Assembly: GCF_041296385.1 (NCBI RefSeq)
Contig: NC_091023.1
Location: 8,246,924 to 8,310,923, forward strand
Direction: 5' to 3'
DNA length: 64,000 nucleotides
Origin: Aphelocoma coerulescens
Lineage: Eukaryota > Chordata > Aves > Passeriformes > Corvidae
Shown here: piece after piece, positions 27,561 through 38,502 of the stretch
How positions within the stretch are numbered: position 1 is the stretch's first letter
Layout of the letters: the number at the start of each line of letters is the position of its first letter
Notes under the pieces: generated by a model
Database searches by the model: none
Seen by the model: the letters and a program-made list of their open reading frames with translations, nothing else
What the model was told of the DNA's origin: nothing
Position numbers and translations under genes: made by a program

Positions 27561-30500
27561 CCATGCAACAGATCCCTGGCTGCTCCTGGCAAACCTCGGG
27601 GCAGTCTCTGAAGCAGCTTAGGAGACTTGCAAGATAAGGTTGGAAACTTTTGAAGCTGGCCAGGAATCATTGCACCAGCTGCATATAGTCTTGAAAGTTG
27701 GATAAAGAGCATTTTGCTCCATTTAAAAACAGGGTAACTGCTGCATTTTCAGTCAAATGCCACATATTCTAAAAATTCAAAAGGGTGGCCTCAACTACAC
27801 TCTGGTGTTACAATCACCAGAGCTGGGAGGTCAAAGCACTTGCCATGTCCTTGATATCCTTTTAGGGCCTGAAGCTGTCTATCTGTGGCACTGATAATAG
27901 GGTCTTGCATAATGAAATAATTCTCTTCTCTGATATATATTAATTCTCTAATTAATACTGTTTGTTAGCAAAGTTAGAGGCCATTTTTTAATTGTGGTTA
28001 AAAATACTTTCATTTTCTTCCACTTGGGAAGCTGGGACAAACTAGGAGAACTCAGTAAGTAAGTCTGATCCTTTCTGACACCTTAAAAAAAAGCCTGTCT
28101 TAATATTGGGCTCTAGAAAATGTAAGTGGCTTCCATGGGGATCTGATGGTTTAATCAACAGTGTGCAATAAAAGATGGTAATTGTGTCAATATACTCTGG
28201 TATTGTTTCCTCTTTAACATATCTCTGTCTTCTAAAGTTGACGACTGGGCTGAGGAGCTTGTAAGCAGTCCCTAGTCAGTTTGGCAGTGAAATCTTGATT
28301 AAAACCAAGGTGAGATTTTACATAGAACTCTGCAAAAGGAGTTAATAAATCCTATTTAATGTCATAAGAAAAAAAGAGAGAGAAAAAAAAATTGAACCCA
28401 CAAAACCAGCCTAAATCTTCCTGGGTAACTATCAGAAGAAATGGCAAACTCAAGCATTTTATTTATTTTCTTTTTCCCTGCATATGCTTTTGATCTAGAG
28501 AGTGGACGTAAGTTAGCCCCGAATATTTCTAAAACATAGTAATTTGTCAATGCACTATTTGTGTAAAATGGATACTATAATAAAAACAAGTGACAAAACA
28601 CTGGTCCTTTGTAGATCAGATTCAGATTTTTCTTGCATAACCTACAATTTTCCTACTGTATTTTGTGGTCACCAACACCAGTTCCAATGAATTTTCAAAT
28701 TATAAAGTGAGAGAGCTAAAACTAAACTCCTTCTGACTTAAGGTATGGATTTCTGAATTTTTAAATTTTAGGGTAATTTAATCCATTTGCAGTTCAAAAA
28801 TATTGTCAAAATAAATGGCAGATTATAAATAATTGTTGGGAATATGTTTTAATTATCCAAATATTGCAATTGTTTTATATCAAATACTGTCCCTGAAGTC
28901 CAGACAGCTGCTTTTCAATCCCTTTACTGGCTAATATCAGAACTGAAGATAAACAAGCTATGCCCTTTTAACCTGTAGAGTTTGATTGGCATTATGTTAA
29001 ACTAACATACCTCTACCCTAAGAAAACACAAACCCAGCTTTTTCCAAGGTAGAAGGAAAACTGCAGGGCTTTTTGGATAAGGTCATGTTCATCCCCCTTT
29101 CCTTCCTTATTTGTAACATCTTCCAGAAGCACAGAGAAATGGCAGGGTTTTTTAACATCACTAAAAATGGCACAGTTTGACTCAGATTAAACGTAAACAC
29201 AACTACACATGAGTGGCAGAAGCAGGAGTACTTCAAGCTCCCGGAGTGAAGGTAGGGAAGGGAGGACTTGTGGCTTTATCTGCACAGAGTAATCATATAC
29301 CAAAGAGTTGAATCATTTTCTGTCTCTTTCTTATTGCCTCTGATCAGATGACAGTTATACGTCACAATTGAAGAATTTGTTATCTGTCTTTAAAAGTTCA
29401 AGTAAAGCCTAATTCTGAAATTTATCACAAAAATGTCCAAGGCTTTTAGGCAAATAGACTTGAAATGATAAAAATAATTTTTCTCTTAAATTTGTCTTAA
29501 AAGCGGCACTGTAGTAGCAAAGTCCCTGCTGAAATCAGCATCTGGCAGGGTTAGTCCTTCAGGTCCATATCCCACCCTCATTTGTATGCATGAATTTAAC
29601 TTTTTGCAGGAGAAGGCTTTATTGAAAATTGTTTATAAAATTGACACAGGTTTATAGGATGTTAGACTCTTGTGCATAAGAAAATATTACAATTTGGCCA
29701 TATGGAAAATGTATTAGAATAAAATAAAAATATTATGAAAAGGTTGTACTACCTCTATAAGTCACTTTGAACAATTCTGTGATATGTGTGAGAGAATTAT
29801 GTACCTTTTAGAGGTTTCTACAACTTACATGTAAGCAAAGGAACCAATATTTTTGCTACAGTACTGTGATTTTAGGAATATTTCTGCATCTATCAATATG
29901 CAGTTAAATACAGTTCTTAGTCCAATTGATCATTTCTCTCTAAATTAAAATCCCTGATCCAATATCTCACAGGTACTTATGACCTAACTGAATTTCCAGT
30001 CCACTAACTGGCTCTTTGGTGGACCAAACTGGGGCCCCAAGTACTGGCCAACACAGAGGAAAGTTTGTTTCATCTGAGTCCATTCAGGTTCAGCTGCACA
30101 AGCCCAAAGGCAGGAAAGTAAATATTTTGTGTACTGTTCCTTTTTTTCAGGCCCTAAATACATGGAAACAAGAAAAAAAAAAAAAATCACAAAAACTGAA
30201 ATGAAGTTACCATTGGTTGTGTTGACAGAATTGTTGTGTAGTTCAGGAAAGTGAAATTGATGTAGTGATCCACAGCGCTCTTTGTCCTCTTCTTGAAGTA
30301 AAATAAGTTTTATCTTGTATTAACATTATTGATTCAGCAAGTAGTGTTGTGATATCTTATCCAGTAAAACTACAAACTGTGGTGGCAGTTTGCAGCGTGG
30401 CTGAAAGCTGATTCAGCTCAAGTATCATGAGCGTGGTTAAGTAGATGAACAAATGAGAAATCTGTGTCAGGGGTGTAATATTTACAGTTTGTGTGCCCAG

Positions 30501-31228
30501 GAGCCCCAGTGAGCATGCACTGTTTGTTTGGACAAGTGCTACTGGATTTCAGAACTGGCCCCCAGGTCAGTGTCAACACTTCTCAGCCGCAGGTGGAAAA
30601 GGTTTCAGGAAATTTCTATCCAAGGCTGCGATCAGGTTTTCCCATATTTTCCTGAGTTGATAGCTGTAGCTCAGTAAAACAAGGATGTTACTCTTGTCAT
30701 GTTCTTCATGTTTTGTACTTGAAATATAATGGCAAGAACTTCCTGACATCTCTGTTATTGATTCTGCAATGTCAGAATCTGCTTTCCCTACAATCCATAT
30801 GGAAATGAGGAAGTATCCTTAAAATCACAAGTTAATAGGCTCAGCAGCAAAGTCTCACAGTTTTTTGAATGTAGTTTTCTCTATCCATGTTTTCTCTAAG
30901 TGGTTTTGACAAGGGGTAGAAGAGGAATACAGATAATACAGTGAGTTGTATGTGGAAGTAAAAGGGTTTTTTGTCTTTGTTTTATGGATTTTAGAAACTG
31001 AGATGAAAAGGAACTCCTAGGGGCACTTAAATAATAGGTGAATTGTATGCCAATGCTTTTCTTGGATTCAAACCTGTGACTTCTCCTTTTAATTATCCAT
31101 ATTCTTAATGTTTAAGACAAACTAACAGCAATCATGAGGTAAAGAATCATTTAACTAGGACATACATGAACAATACTGGCAATATGTCAGAAAGTAAAAG
31201 GACTTTTAAAATTGGGAAATAACCCATA

Positions 31229-31263
31229 AAGATATCTTAGAGAAGATATCTTAAAGATATCTT
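31229..31263. repeat. Three copies of the palindrome AAGATATCTT
   Basis: The perfect 10-base palindrome AAGATATCTT occurs at 31229-31238, 31243-31252 and 31254-31263, with spacings of 14 and 11 bases. A tandem array of self-complementary decamers is unusual. It could have arisen by local slippage duplication of a short unit. No known transcription-factor array is implied. Confidence 0.85.
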
Positions 31264-32199
31264 AAAGTTTAGAGAATGGTATTTGAGATGATAGCATGGG
31301 GAATAAACCAGAAGGAAAAAAGAATTTAGGCTTGGTGATCTCACTAGTTGATTTCCAGTCCTGCTTGGCTTTCAGGTGCAGAACTTGGATTATTGCAGCA
31401 AGAAGTGGATGTGCACACCTGTGAGGAATGATAAAGTTATTTAACTTGGACTAAACTGTGGGGAAACATCTCAAGTTTTGATTTCAGCACAAACTTTTAT
31501 TCTCGCCATGATCAAGGCATTTAGAGCAGAATTCTGGAAATGTATGAACATAATGGACAACTCCTTTAAACATAATAAAACTCTTTTAAACACTCTGAAA
31601 CTTCCTAGTTTCTTTACCTGTTTTTCACTACTTTTTCCATCAGAAAGTTGGGATTTTTTGCTTTGCTTTTTCCTGAAGATGAATTATTTATTTTCTGCAT
31701 CTGAAGCCCTCTGCTCTGTGTACTCTAAGACAGGCTGTTCCTATCTCTTTTCACCAGACTGTCACACACTTGATGACTTACATCCACTGTCATTCTTCTT
31801 AGGCAAAACAAGCCTGTTTGCTCAATCTGTACTACAGGGGTTTTTTTGGGGCTGTTGTATAACTCTGCTTGCTGTTATTGCACCCACATAACTTGCTTAT
31901 GACTCATAAGCTTTCTTTACAGGGATTTAGGTAGAAGAAACATCTTTGCCAAACTCCCAAGTGTATAAATCATGAGCAGAATCATCCCTTCTTTATTCAA
32001 TCACATCACTTATAGATTTTACTGGCAGAAATGGAATGTCCTTGGGATGCTGTGTTGTACAGATGTATTACAAACCAGTTAACAAGGACATTTCATGTAA
32101 TCTAATTTTAATTTACATAACCTTTTACAATTGGATTATTAAAGCCTAGGAATTGTAATGTATGTATGGAACAAGGTGCACCCCTGCCTAAGGAGCCAG
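31264..32199. other. Unassigned non-coding sequence
   Basis: This stretch contains a 137-codon plus-strand open frame (31478-31891) rich in Leu, Phe and Ser. It shows no recognisable domain. Its length is within chance expectation for the window, and no splice or promoter context supports it. Nothing else was recognised. Confidence 0.6.
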
Positions 32200-32770
32200 A
32201 GTCACTTGGCTGCTAAGGAGAGTGCAGCATTTCATCTCACGCTTGGAGGACTCCTGCAGATTTGTGTTCTTTCATTTGGAAGAACAACCTGGCTTTAACA
32301 AACTGAAAAGTGTTTCAGGAAAGAGTTAATTAATTTCTCTATAGAAATTATGTTTCCCAACTCCATGCTAGAAAGGCTTAAGTAAGAACTTGCTAATTGG
32401 AGGAGGTGGGAGGGCCGCGGATTTGTAGGCAGAGCAGGTGATAATGTAACTGGTGGAGATTACAAAGTAATTGTGTGAACCAGCAATTGCCTGCCAGGTG
32501 TGTGAGATGCACAGCAGGGTGGAGCGAAGGGGTAGCTGGTGGGGAGCAGGCAAGGAGGAATTTTACATGCGCTTTAAAGCTCCGAGTGAGCAGAGCCCTG
32601 ATTAGCACTTTGCTCAAGATGGCTTAGGTATGAGAGGGAAGGACAAACGGACAGTGTAAGAAGCTGGTTGTGTTTTTACAGATTTGTTTTAAAGCACGAC
32701 TCTGAGCTGCTGTGTTACATTTGACCACTGCTTGATGTTGTGTAGCCTGTCAGTGTTCAGCAGCCACCTG
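32200..32770. promoter_or_regulatory. Candidate regulatory stretch with E-boxes and retained CpGs
   Basis: This segment is more G+C-rich than its surroundings and keeps about seven CpGs, including a CCGCGG at about 32415-32420. It also carries three copies of the E-box CAGGTG: plus strand at 32435-32440 and 32495-32500, minus strand at 32765-32770. Homeodomain-like cores such as CTAATTGG (32393-32400) and GATTAGC (about 32600) are interspersed. Such mixed motif content in an otherwise CpG-poor region is typical of vertebrate enhancers, but it is not proof. There is no open frame of note and no start or splice pair that points to an exon. The alternative is ordinary single-copy sequence. Confidence 0.25.
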
Positions 32771-33482
32771 TAGGTTGGTATGAATGAGCAAGAATTTTGC
32801 TTAGTTGTTCTCTGCCGTAGAAAGGTGAGGTTTCATTCCAATTTAGGTTGCCTTTCAAACAAATCCTCGGTATTAGCTACAGCTTTAGATAGTATGGGGA
32901 TTGGTGGGAACACTTTGTTATTCTCAAGTACAGGCACTGAAGAGTAATTCAGTCATTACGTATTTTAATACAAATTACAGCTTCCTGAGTAGCAACTATA
33001 AATAAGCTCTGCTGCCATGTGTGGAACAGGCAGATGAGCGTTGTGCTCTCACAGAGCAGTCCCATAATTGACAACCAGATGCTCCTATGCTCCAGCCCTG
33101 ATTCTGGTCTTCATGTGCGTGCTTGAGTGATTGCCTGCATCAGTGAGTTGTAATTAATTAGTTAGTGCCTGGGAATGTGCAGAAGGCATAAAAGCACTAC
33201 AGAAAGTATTTGAGGAGGTGTTGTGTTGCTCCACTTCCTTCCCATCAGAACTAGGTGGTGTGACCTGTTGAAAAGTACCTAGGTAAATATATGTTTCACA
33301 AAGAAGGGGTGTTAATATTTGTTCCATTTTCTTATTAAGTGAACTATGAAAGCGAATTGTTAAAGCTTTCTATATTAGACTGTAATGAAATTATATATTT
33401 TATTTATTTGATAGGCAGTTAATGGTGATGTGTTTAAAGTCTCAGCCATCAGCTGGTGCTTTATTTTGAGCTCAGCTATTAT

Positions 33483-33547
33483 TATAGATGGTGATTTTTT
33501 TTTATCACTATAAGTTTTATTAATAACATGAAATGCTACCATCTATA
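33483..33547. repeat. Inverted repeat with nested hairpin and palindrome
   Basis: TATAGATGGT (33483-33492) is the exact reverse complement of ACCATCTATA (33538-33547), enclosing 45 bases. Just inside the left arm a GTGAT...ATCAC pair encloses a T-run and forms a second small hairpin. The right arm overlaps the perfect 12-base palindrome CATCTATAGATG (33540-33551). It could be a degraded short inverted-repeat transposon, but there is no clear target-site duplication. Confidence 0.5.
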
Positions 33548-33702
33548 GATGATGATGGTACTGTAATAACATAATGAAAATATAGTGTTTTCATAGTGGC
33601 CCAGAGAAGCAAACTGCACACATCTCTGTGTTTTAAATGAATGACTGTGCTAGGGAAAGAACCAATCCTGTTCATTTATCACTGGCTATTTTTAGGTATG
33701 AC

Positions 33703-33728
33703 AGTATATGGTAGACATACCATATACT
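33703..33728. repeat. Perfect inverted repeat, 11-bp arms
   Basis: Bases 33703-33713 are the exact reverse complement of 33718-33727 plus T33728, with a 4-base loop GACA. The arms are AGTATATGGTA and TACCATATACT. It lies about 155 bases right of the inverted repeat at 33483-33547. Short A/T-rich hairpins like this are not rare. Confidence 0.75.
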
Positions 33729-35970
33729 TCTAGAGATGTTAAAGACAGTAACTTCATTTTGAACAAGGCTGTTTCTTGCATTTCTAGCAGTTATCAAAAC
33801 ATTTAGTGAAATGCAAATTTTGCAGTTCTTGTATGATGTAAGAAATGTGAATTAATTTTAGTATTCTAACATTAATACTTCTTGGTAGGCCATTAATCAC
33901 TTGACTGCTAGGTGTTTAAAAACAGTCTTTCAAATGGGAGATGTACAGGGAGATGAATGTGTCTCCTATCTTCCTTTAAGCACAGACCACGGCTTTTCAC
34001 CCAGCCAAGCATAATGCAGGGAGGTCTGGTGGCTGAATGGCCTAGTGTGAGTAAATAATGGATAATGCAAGTAACTCAACAATAATGTAACTGCCTAACT
34101 ACTGGATAACAGCTCTCTTCCCTGCCCTCCAGGCTATGCCCGGGACTCTGTTACCCTGTGGAGTGAATTTTAAAGGAGAGCACTATCTCTGTACTCAGGC
34201 TCAGCTGTGAGAGCAAAGAGCTTTGCCATGTGCCTTACGAGCTTGCCAAGGGTTTTGAAGACAGGGCAACTTGATAAAGAGGTCTCAGGATCTGCTGTAA
34301 TGCAAACAGAAACACCTTGCCTGGGAATGGCATGCCCCCAAAGGTGGTGAGCAGGGATCAAGTCGCAGCTGCTAAAAGCATTTCTGCCTCAGAAGAGAGA
34401 GAGTGAGCTGCAAGTGTTTGCTGTCCATGGCCCAGCTCGTGGTGCAGGTGTGAGCCAAGCAAAGCCTTTCTGCTCCACTGCTGCAGTGTTGCTGTGATGT
34501 TTCCCTGTTTTTCTAACGGCATTTCCATTACGGATGTGGAACTGTGATTGCTTGGTTTCAGTCTCTGAAGTTTCAGTACTTAGACTCCTTGGAATGTGAG
34601 AGAGCAGGGGCTGGGCACAGTGTGGCTTTGCTGGTGGCATGGAGGTAGAAGAGAGACATCTTCCCTCTTTTTAGCAGTTGATAATATTATATTAAACACT
34701 TCACTTCTTGGGGAGTAGTCTGTTGTTATATGGCAGACCTTTGCTGCACTAAGAAAGTGATTCTTAAAGGGCACCAGTTCTAAACCTGGGCCATCAAGAG
34801 TAAGTAAACCATCTTAATTTATACAGCACTGCCTTTGAAACATGGGTGCCACCTGTCTATTTGCCAAGACACAGGAGTGGCACTGCTTTTTTTGGAAATA
34901 CTGGGTGGTTTCACTCCTCTTATTTTACATTAGAATAAAACTGTATTTTTTTAGAAGTGGGCTGTAAAGTGGACCAAAGATTTCTGTTGCAATTTGTGAC
35001 TTTGCATCCCTGTCTTCTCCCTCTTCCCTGGGGAAAATCCTAAAGCAACATTTCAGGTTGCTTTAAAATGATAATGTGTCCCAGAAAACCTTCCCTGCTT
35101 TTCTGAGCACCAGTTTCTCTGAGAAGGCAGTTGTAAGAAGGGCTCTATAACCTTGGGAAGATGTCACAACAAATGAGCTCTTTGTGCCCATTCTTAACAT
35201 TTCTGCTGATTATTTTAAGTATAAATATGAATATAATGAAATATCTTGCTGTACATTAAGATGTTAAGAGAATCCATAAATCTATACACCAGGCTGAATC
35301 TCATTCACACAACTTTATATGGCTTGAAACTATTGAGAAAAAAAATGGTGTAATCTTCCTTTTCCTATAGTTTTACATTCTAAGTCTGTGAAATGAAGTC
35401 CACATGTGGGGTATCTGGATTCATTGGTTGGAGTTGTGGGGGGTGGGTTGGGCGATGGATAATGTGGGGTCATCAGTTCTTGAGTGCACAGGAGTGCTTG
35501 TGTGAGATTAGAATAGGAGACAATTCTGTATAGAAGATAGTGCTGCATTGTCATAAAAATTAAATGAGAAGATTGCAGTGTTATCAAACTAAGTGTGCCT
35601 GACAGTTGTATAGTATAGTTTAAGTCTATTGTGAGTCCAAAACCAGTGGATTCAGGAAAAAAAGGGAAGTTTTCCATCTTCAGTTCTCTGCGTCTCTCAT
35701 TTCAGATGTGTGCACAGTGCTCTTATGAGGTTTTCATTTGTTTTGTTTTTTCCTGTTGAATCTTATCCAGAAGGCTTGAATGTGTTAATGACTCATGGAG
35801 TACAGACCTTGCCTTTCAAATGAGTTCTATTTTGTGGGGTGGTGAATTCCTAGCAGAGCACATCATCTTGATTCATTTGAAAATGATATTAACTTCTTTT
35901 CTAAATCAAATCAGTTTCATAAAAAGGTATAGCTGACTGAGACTTACAGGTAAGACCAGAACACTAGATT

Positions 35971-36001
<31 letters not shown>

Positions 36002-36604
36002 GAGTTAAAACTCCATTCAATACTTTTTTAAAAGCTGTAGGAGTGGAAAAATAAGAATTTTCTCTTTGACTCTGTTTCCTGAAATTATTTTTAACTAACT
36101 ATCAGTTATGTATGAATTTTTTCCCCTTCTTTTTTAACTTGAATACTGCTCTGCTCACTTTTGAGGGGTTTTTGTCAAATTCTTGTAATACTAGTCCTAT
36201 GTGAGTTAATCTTCATGTTGTCTGTAAGGATAAATGTTTCTCTATAAATCTTGCATGCACCTCTACCTTTAAAATACAAAATGAGTTCTATTTGTAGATT
36301 AATTGGTACCCTTTCTCATACAAATGACAAAAGAAACCTGAAGTATATTAATAATGTGATGGCAGTAGTACTTCAAGCCCAATTACCTTGTCTTAAATTG
36401 AAGATAAGCAGAATTGCAGAATTCACTCTAGCAATAAAGGCCACTTCTTCAAGTGGAATTAGGAAGAAATTAAAGCAATGTTTGGCAAATGTAGGTCTTT
36501 GCATGCTTTTTCATCTTGGTAGGCGTGTGGAAATAACAGAATGAAAAACAGAGTCAAGTGGGGTTTTTTAGAAGTATTATTCTACAGTTTTGACTGTTTG
36601 TGGT
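33729..36604. other. Unassigned non-coding sequence with a T29 run
   Basis: No gene or recognised transposon was found. Open frames reach 115 codons (minus strand 35330-35677) without any recognisable content. The block has a moderately G+C-rich patch at about 34130-34650, G-rich text near 35434-35452, and the T29 run at 35973-36001. Confidence 0.6.
35973..36001 (+). repeat. T29 homopolymer
   Basis: Twenty-nine consecutive T residues occur here. If this were the poly-A tail of a minus-strand retrocopy, a TTTATT (reverse of AATAAA) should lie 10-30 bases to the right. I see none, and the sequence to the right resembles no gene. It is therefore treated as a simple repeat whose true length may vary. 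Confidence 0.9.
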
Positions 36605-38397
36605 TGTCGTGGTTTGGTCCCTCAAAACCAGATCTTGAGGGTTGAGACAAGACACATCAAATCTGGTTATCACACCCTAATTGTGTATTAGTTTTTTCTG
36701 TTTGGATGTATTCTAGATTGAATTCAGTCAGCACTGACTGCCTCTGGGAAGACAGTTTTTCAAAACTTTGTAGAGGCTATTTTAACAAATGCCCAACAAT
36801 GGATTTACTGAAAGGCAAGTTACAAATCTCTATCAGTGTGACACTGATAGAGATTAAAATTCAGCTGTGGGGCATCTATGTGAAACCAAAGTTGATGTGT
36901 GCTAAATAATGTATATTTAAACTTAGTGTTTGTGTCAATCTATAAACATAAGCTTTGTGGATCTGCTTGAGTTTCATGTTAGAATTTTGTTAGTGTTCAT
37001 ACCAAGAAGTTCTAATGAAATTCCAAAGGAGATAATGAGAAATTAATTTGTAATAATACACGGAGCTCAAACACTGTTTAAAAATAGCAGCTGAACTACA
37101 GAAATGTGAAATAAACCCTTTGTGTAAGGATATGTCTGCAGAACTAATCCAGGAATGTCCCCAACAATAATCTTATACACAGGGTCAGTAACCTTCTAAC
37201 ATCTGTGTGTCACACTATTTTTCTTTTCCTAAATCAGAGACTCTTCAGGATCTGGTAGGTATTGCCTGTGTCGAGGTAAAGAACTGATGATCAATCCTTA
37301 TGCAAGGTCCGGAGTCCTCCGATAGCAGGGGTTGATAGGAGGGAGAATCTAGAGTCTCCTGCTCTGCTGTAGGATATGAGTGGCTCTCTGTCTCCTGGGA
37401 CCTACCAGGTCACACAGGACAGGCTCTGGTTTTGGACCTAGGTGCTATTTGCTACTTTAAAAACCTGCTGAGGTCGGGCTTTTGTGCCAGGGGGTGCAAT
37501 TGGAGGTGGTGAGAGGGAAAACTTTCCTGTAGCATTGAGATTTCGGGGTGTAAGATAACAGTTATGGGGATTTTTGATAGAGAAGGACTTTAAAGAGCTT
37601 GAGAAGCATTTTCATTGCATGATCTGATTCATAATATACAGATACTCTGACTACTTAAGCAAACTTCTGCAGTGGTATTGTTGTGTACTACTTTTCACAT
37701 GTTCCAAAAAAAAGGTTTTGTTGATTAACTGCTCACATTCAGCATAAAAAACCCCTTTTGTCTCAGAGTTACTCCATCAAAAAAACTACTGATGAGGAGG
37801 AGAAGTTCAAAAGAATTAATGTTTTAGATTTCTTTAAATTGTAAGAGTAGACACCTGTCACTTGAATGGAGAAGACATTGTGCTGCTTCTGCTCTGTTCT
37901 CACCAGTACAGCTTTGAATGTTGGCAGTGGTAAGATTTTTCAGGAGGAAGGTGGGAGGATCACTGAGCATCATTGATAAAAACACCACCAGGAGCTGTTT
38001 GCTCTATCAGGGGAACTCATTCTGAAAGCAAAAGTCTGCATGTGCAGAACCTGGTGGACAGTCAGGGGCAGGTGCAGAACCTGAATACTGAGGGACTTTT
38101 CTACCCAAAATTTCGTCTTTCATCTGATTTCCTATCTATTGTGGAAACTGCCTTTGGAGCTCATAGAAATGTTGAAAAAAAGCTAATAACTCTGAAAAAA
38201 TGCTACACGTGAAAGCAAGAGCGACCACTGGCTGTGAGAAATGTGGGGTTTAAAATGCACTGAGAGAAAACCACTTAAAGGACATGGGCAAAGAGAGAAC
38301 TACCAGAGAGAGGAGTCCCAATATTTGTGAGTCCTCCGATGACCAGTACAAAAATTTTTTTGAGCCTTGAGCCCTGCATGAGAAGAAAGCTGCTGAA
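36605..38397. other. Unassigned segment, possible degraded repeat
   Basis: The left edge reads TGTCGTGGTTTG, similar to the start of some passerine endogenous retrovirus LTRs, but no TATA/AATAAA order or matching end follows. A more G+C-rich part at about 37240-37510 and the word AGTCCTCCGAT, present at about 37313 and again at about 38331, hint at old repeat or internal retroviral sequence. No gag, pol or env frame can be seen, and the longest open frames are under 100 codons. The perfect palindrome at 36825-36855 lies inside. The origin is not established. Confidence 0.3.
36825..36855. repeat. Perfect 31-base palindrome (15-bp arms, 1-base centre)
   Basis: AATCTCTATCAGTGT (36825-36839) is followed by a single G (36840) and then its exact reverse complement ACACTGATAGAGATT (36841-36855). 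The arms are of mixed sequence rather than an AT repeat. An exact 15-bp arm with a 1-base centre is expected far less than once in 64 kb by chance. The pairing stops sharply at both ends. Possible origins are a template-switch mutation that copied one arm in inverted form, a remnant of a terminal inverted repeat, or a selected site. A one-base loop cannot form a relaxed hairpin without opening a few pairs. Confidence 0.9.
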
Positions 38398-38502
38398 GAT
38401 TTTTTTTTCTTTTGTTTTGGATTTCTTTAAAAGGAGAGGAGAGCTGTTTAGGATTTTTTTCTTTTGCTTTGGTTTTTTTTCAAAGGACAGGAAAGCTGTT
38501 TG
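38398..38502 (+). repeat. Imperfect tandem duplication, unit about 53 bp
   Basis: Bases 38398-38450 and 38452-38502 share the same layout: GATTTTTTT, CTTTTG, TTTGG, a T-rich link, then AAAGGA, GGA and AGCTGTTT. They differ by substitutions and small indels in the T-runs. This points to a direct duplication that has since diverged. The copies flank no gene. The plus-strand frame starting at 38412 runs through them only because the unit is stop-poor. Confidence 0.75.

Larger units (their letters stand above)
23304..31228. other. Unassigned non-coding sequence, including the longest open frame
   Basis: No supported gene was found. The longest open frame of the window lies here (minus strand, 24546-25037, 163 codons). 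Its product is rich in Lys, Leu and Ile without any domain, signal or motif that I recognise. By a rough stop-codon estimate, about one frame of this length is expected by chance. Other content includes a hairpin at 25198-25242, a short AACC microsatellite at 27545-27560, a purine tract at about 28367-28391 and an A14 run at 30173-30186. The rest is A+T-rich single-copy-looking sequence. Confidence 0.65.

Noticed and set aside
31478..31891. 137-codon plus-strand open frame as a gene
   Set aside because: It has hydrophobic patches, but no consistent membrane-protein pattern or family resemblance. The length is within chance expectation.
35973..36001. T29 run as the poly-A tail of a minus-strand processed pseudogene
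   Set aside because: There is no reversed polyadenylation signal within 30 bases to the right, no gene-like sequence and no target-site duplication.
36825..36855. Resemblance of the palindrome arms (CTATCAGTG) to bacterial tet operator half-sites
   Set aside because: The half-site spacing differs from the real operator, the setting is vertebrate non-coding DNA, and there is no vector or bacterial sequence around it.
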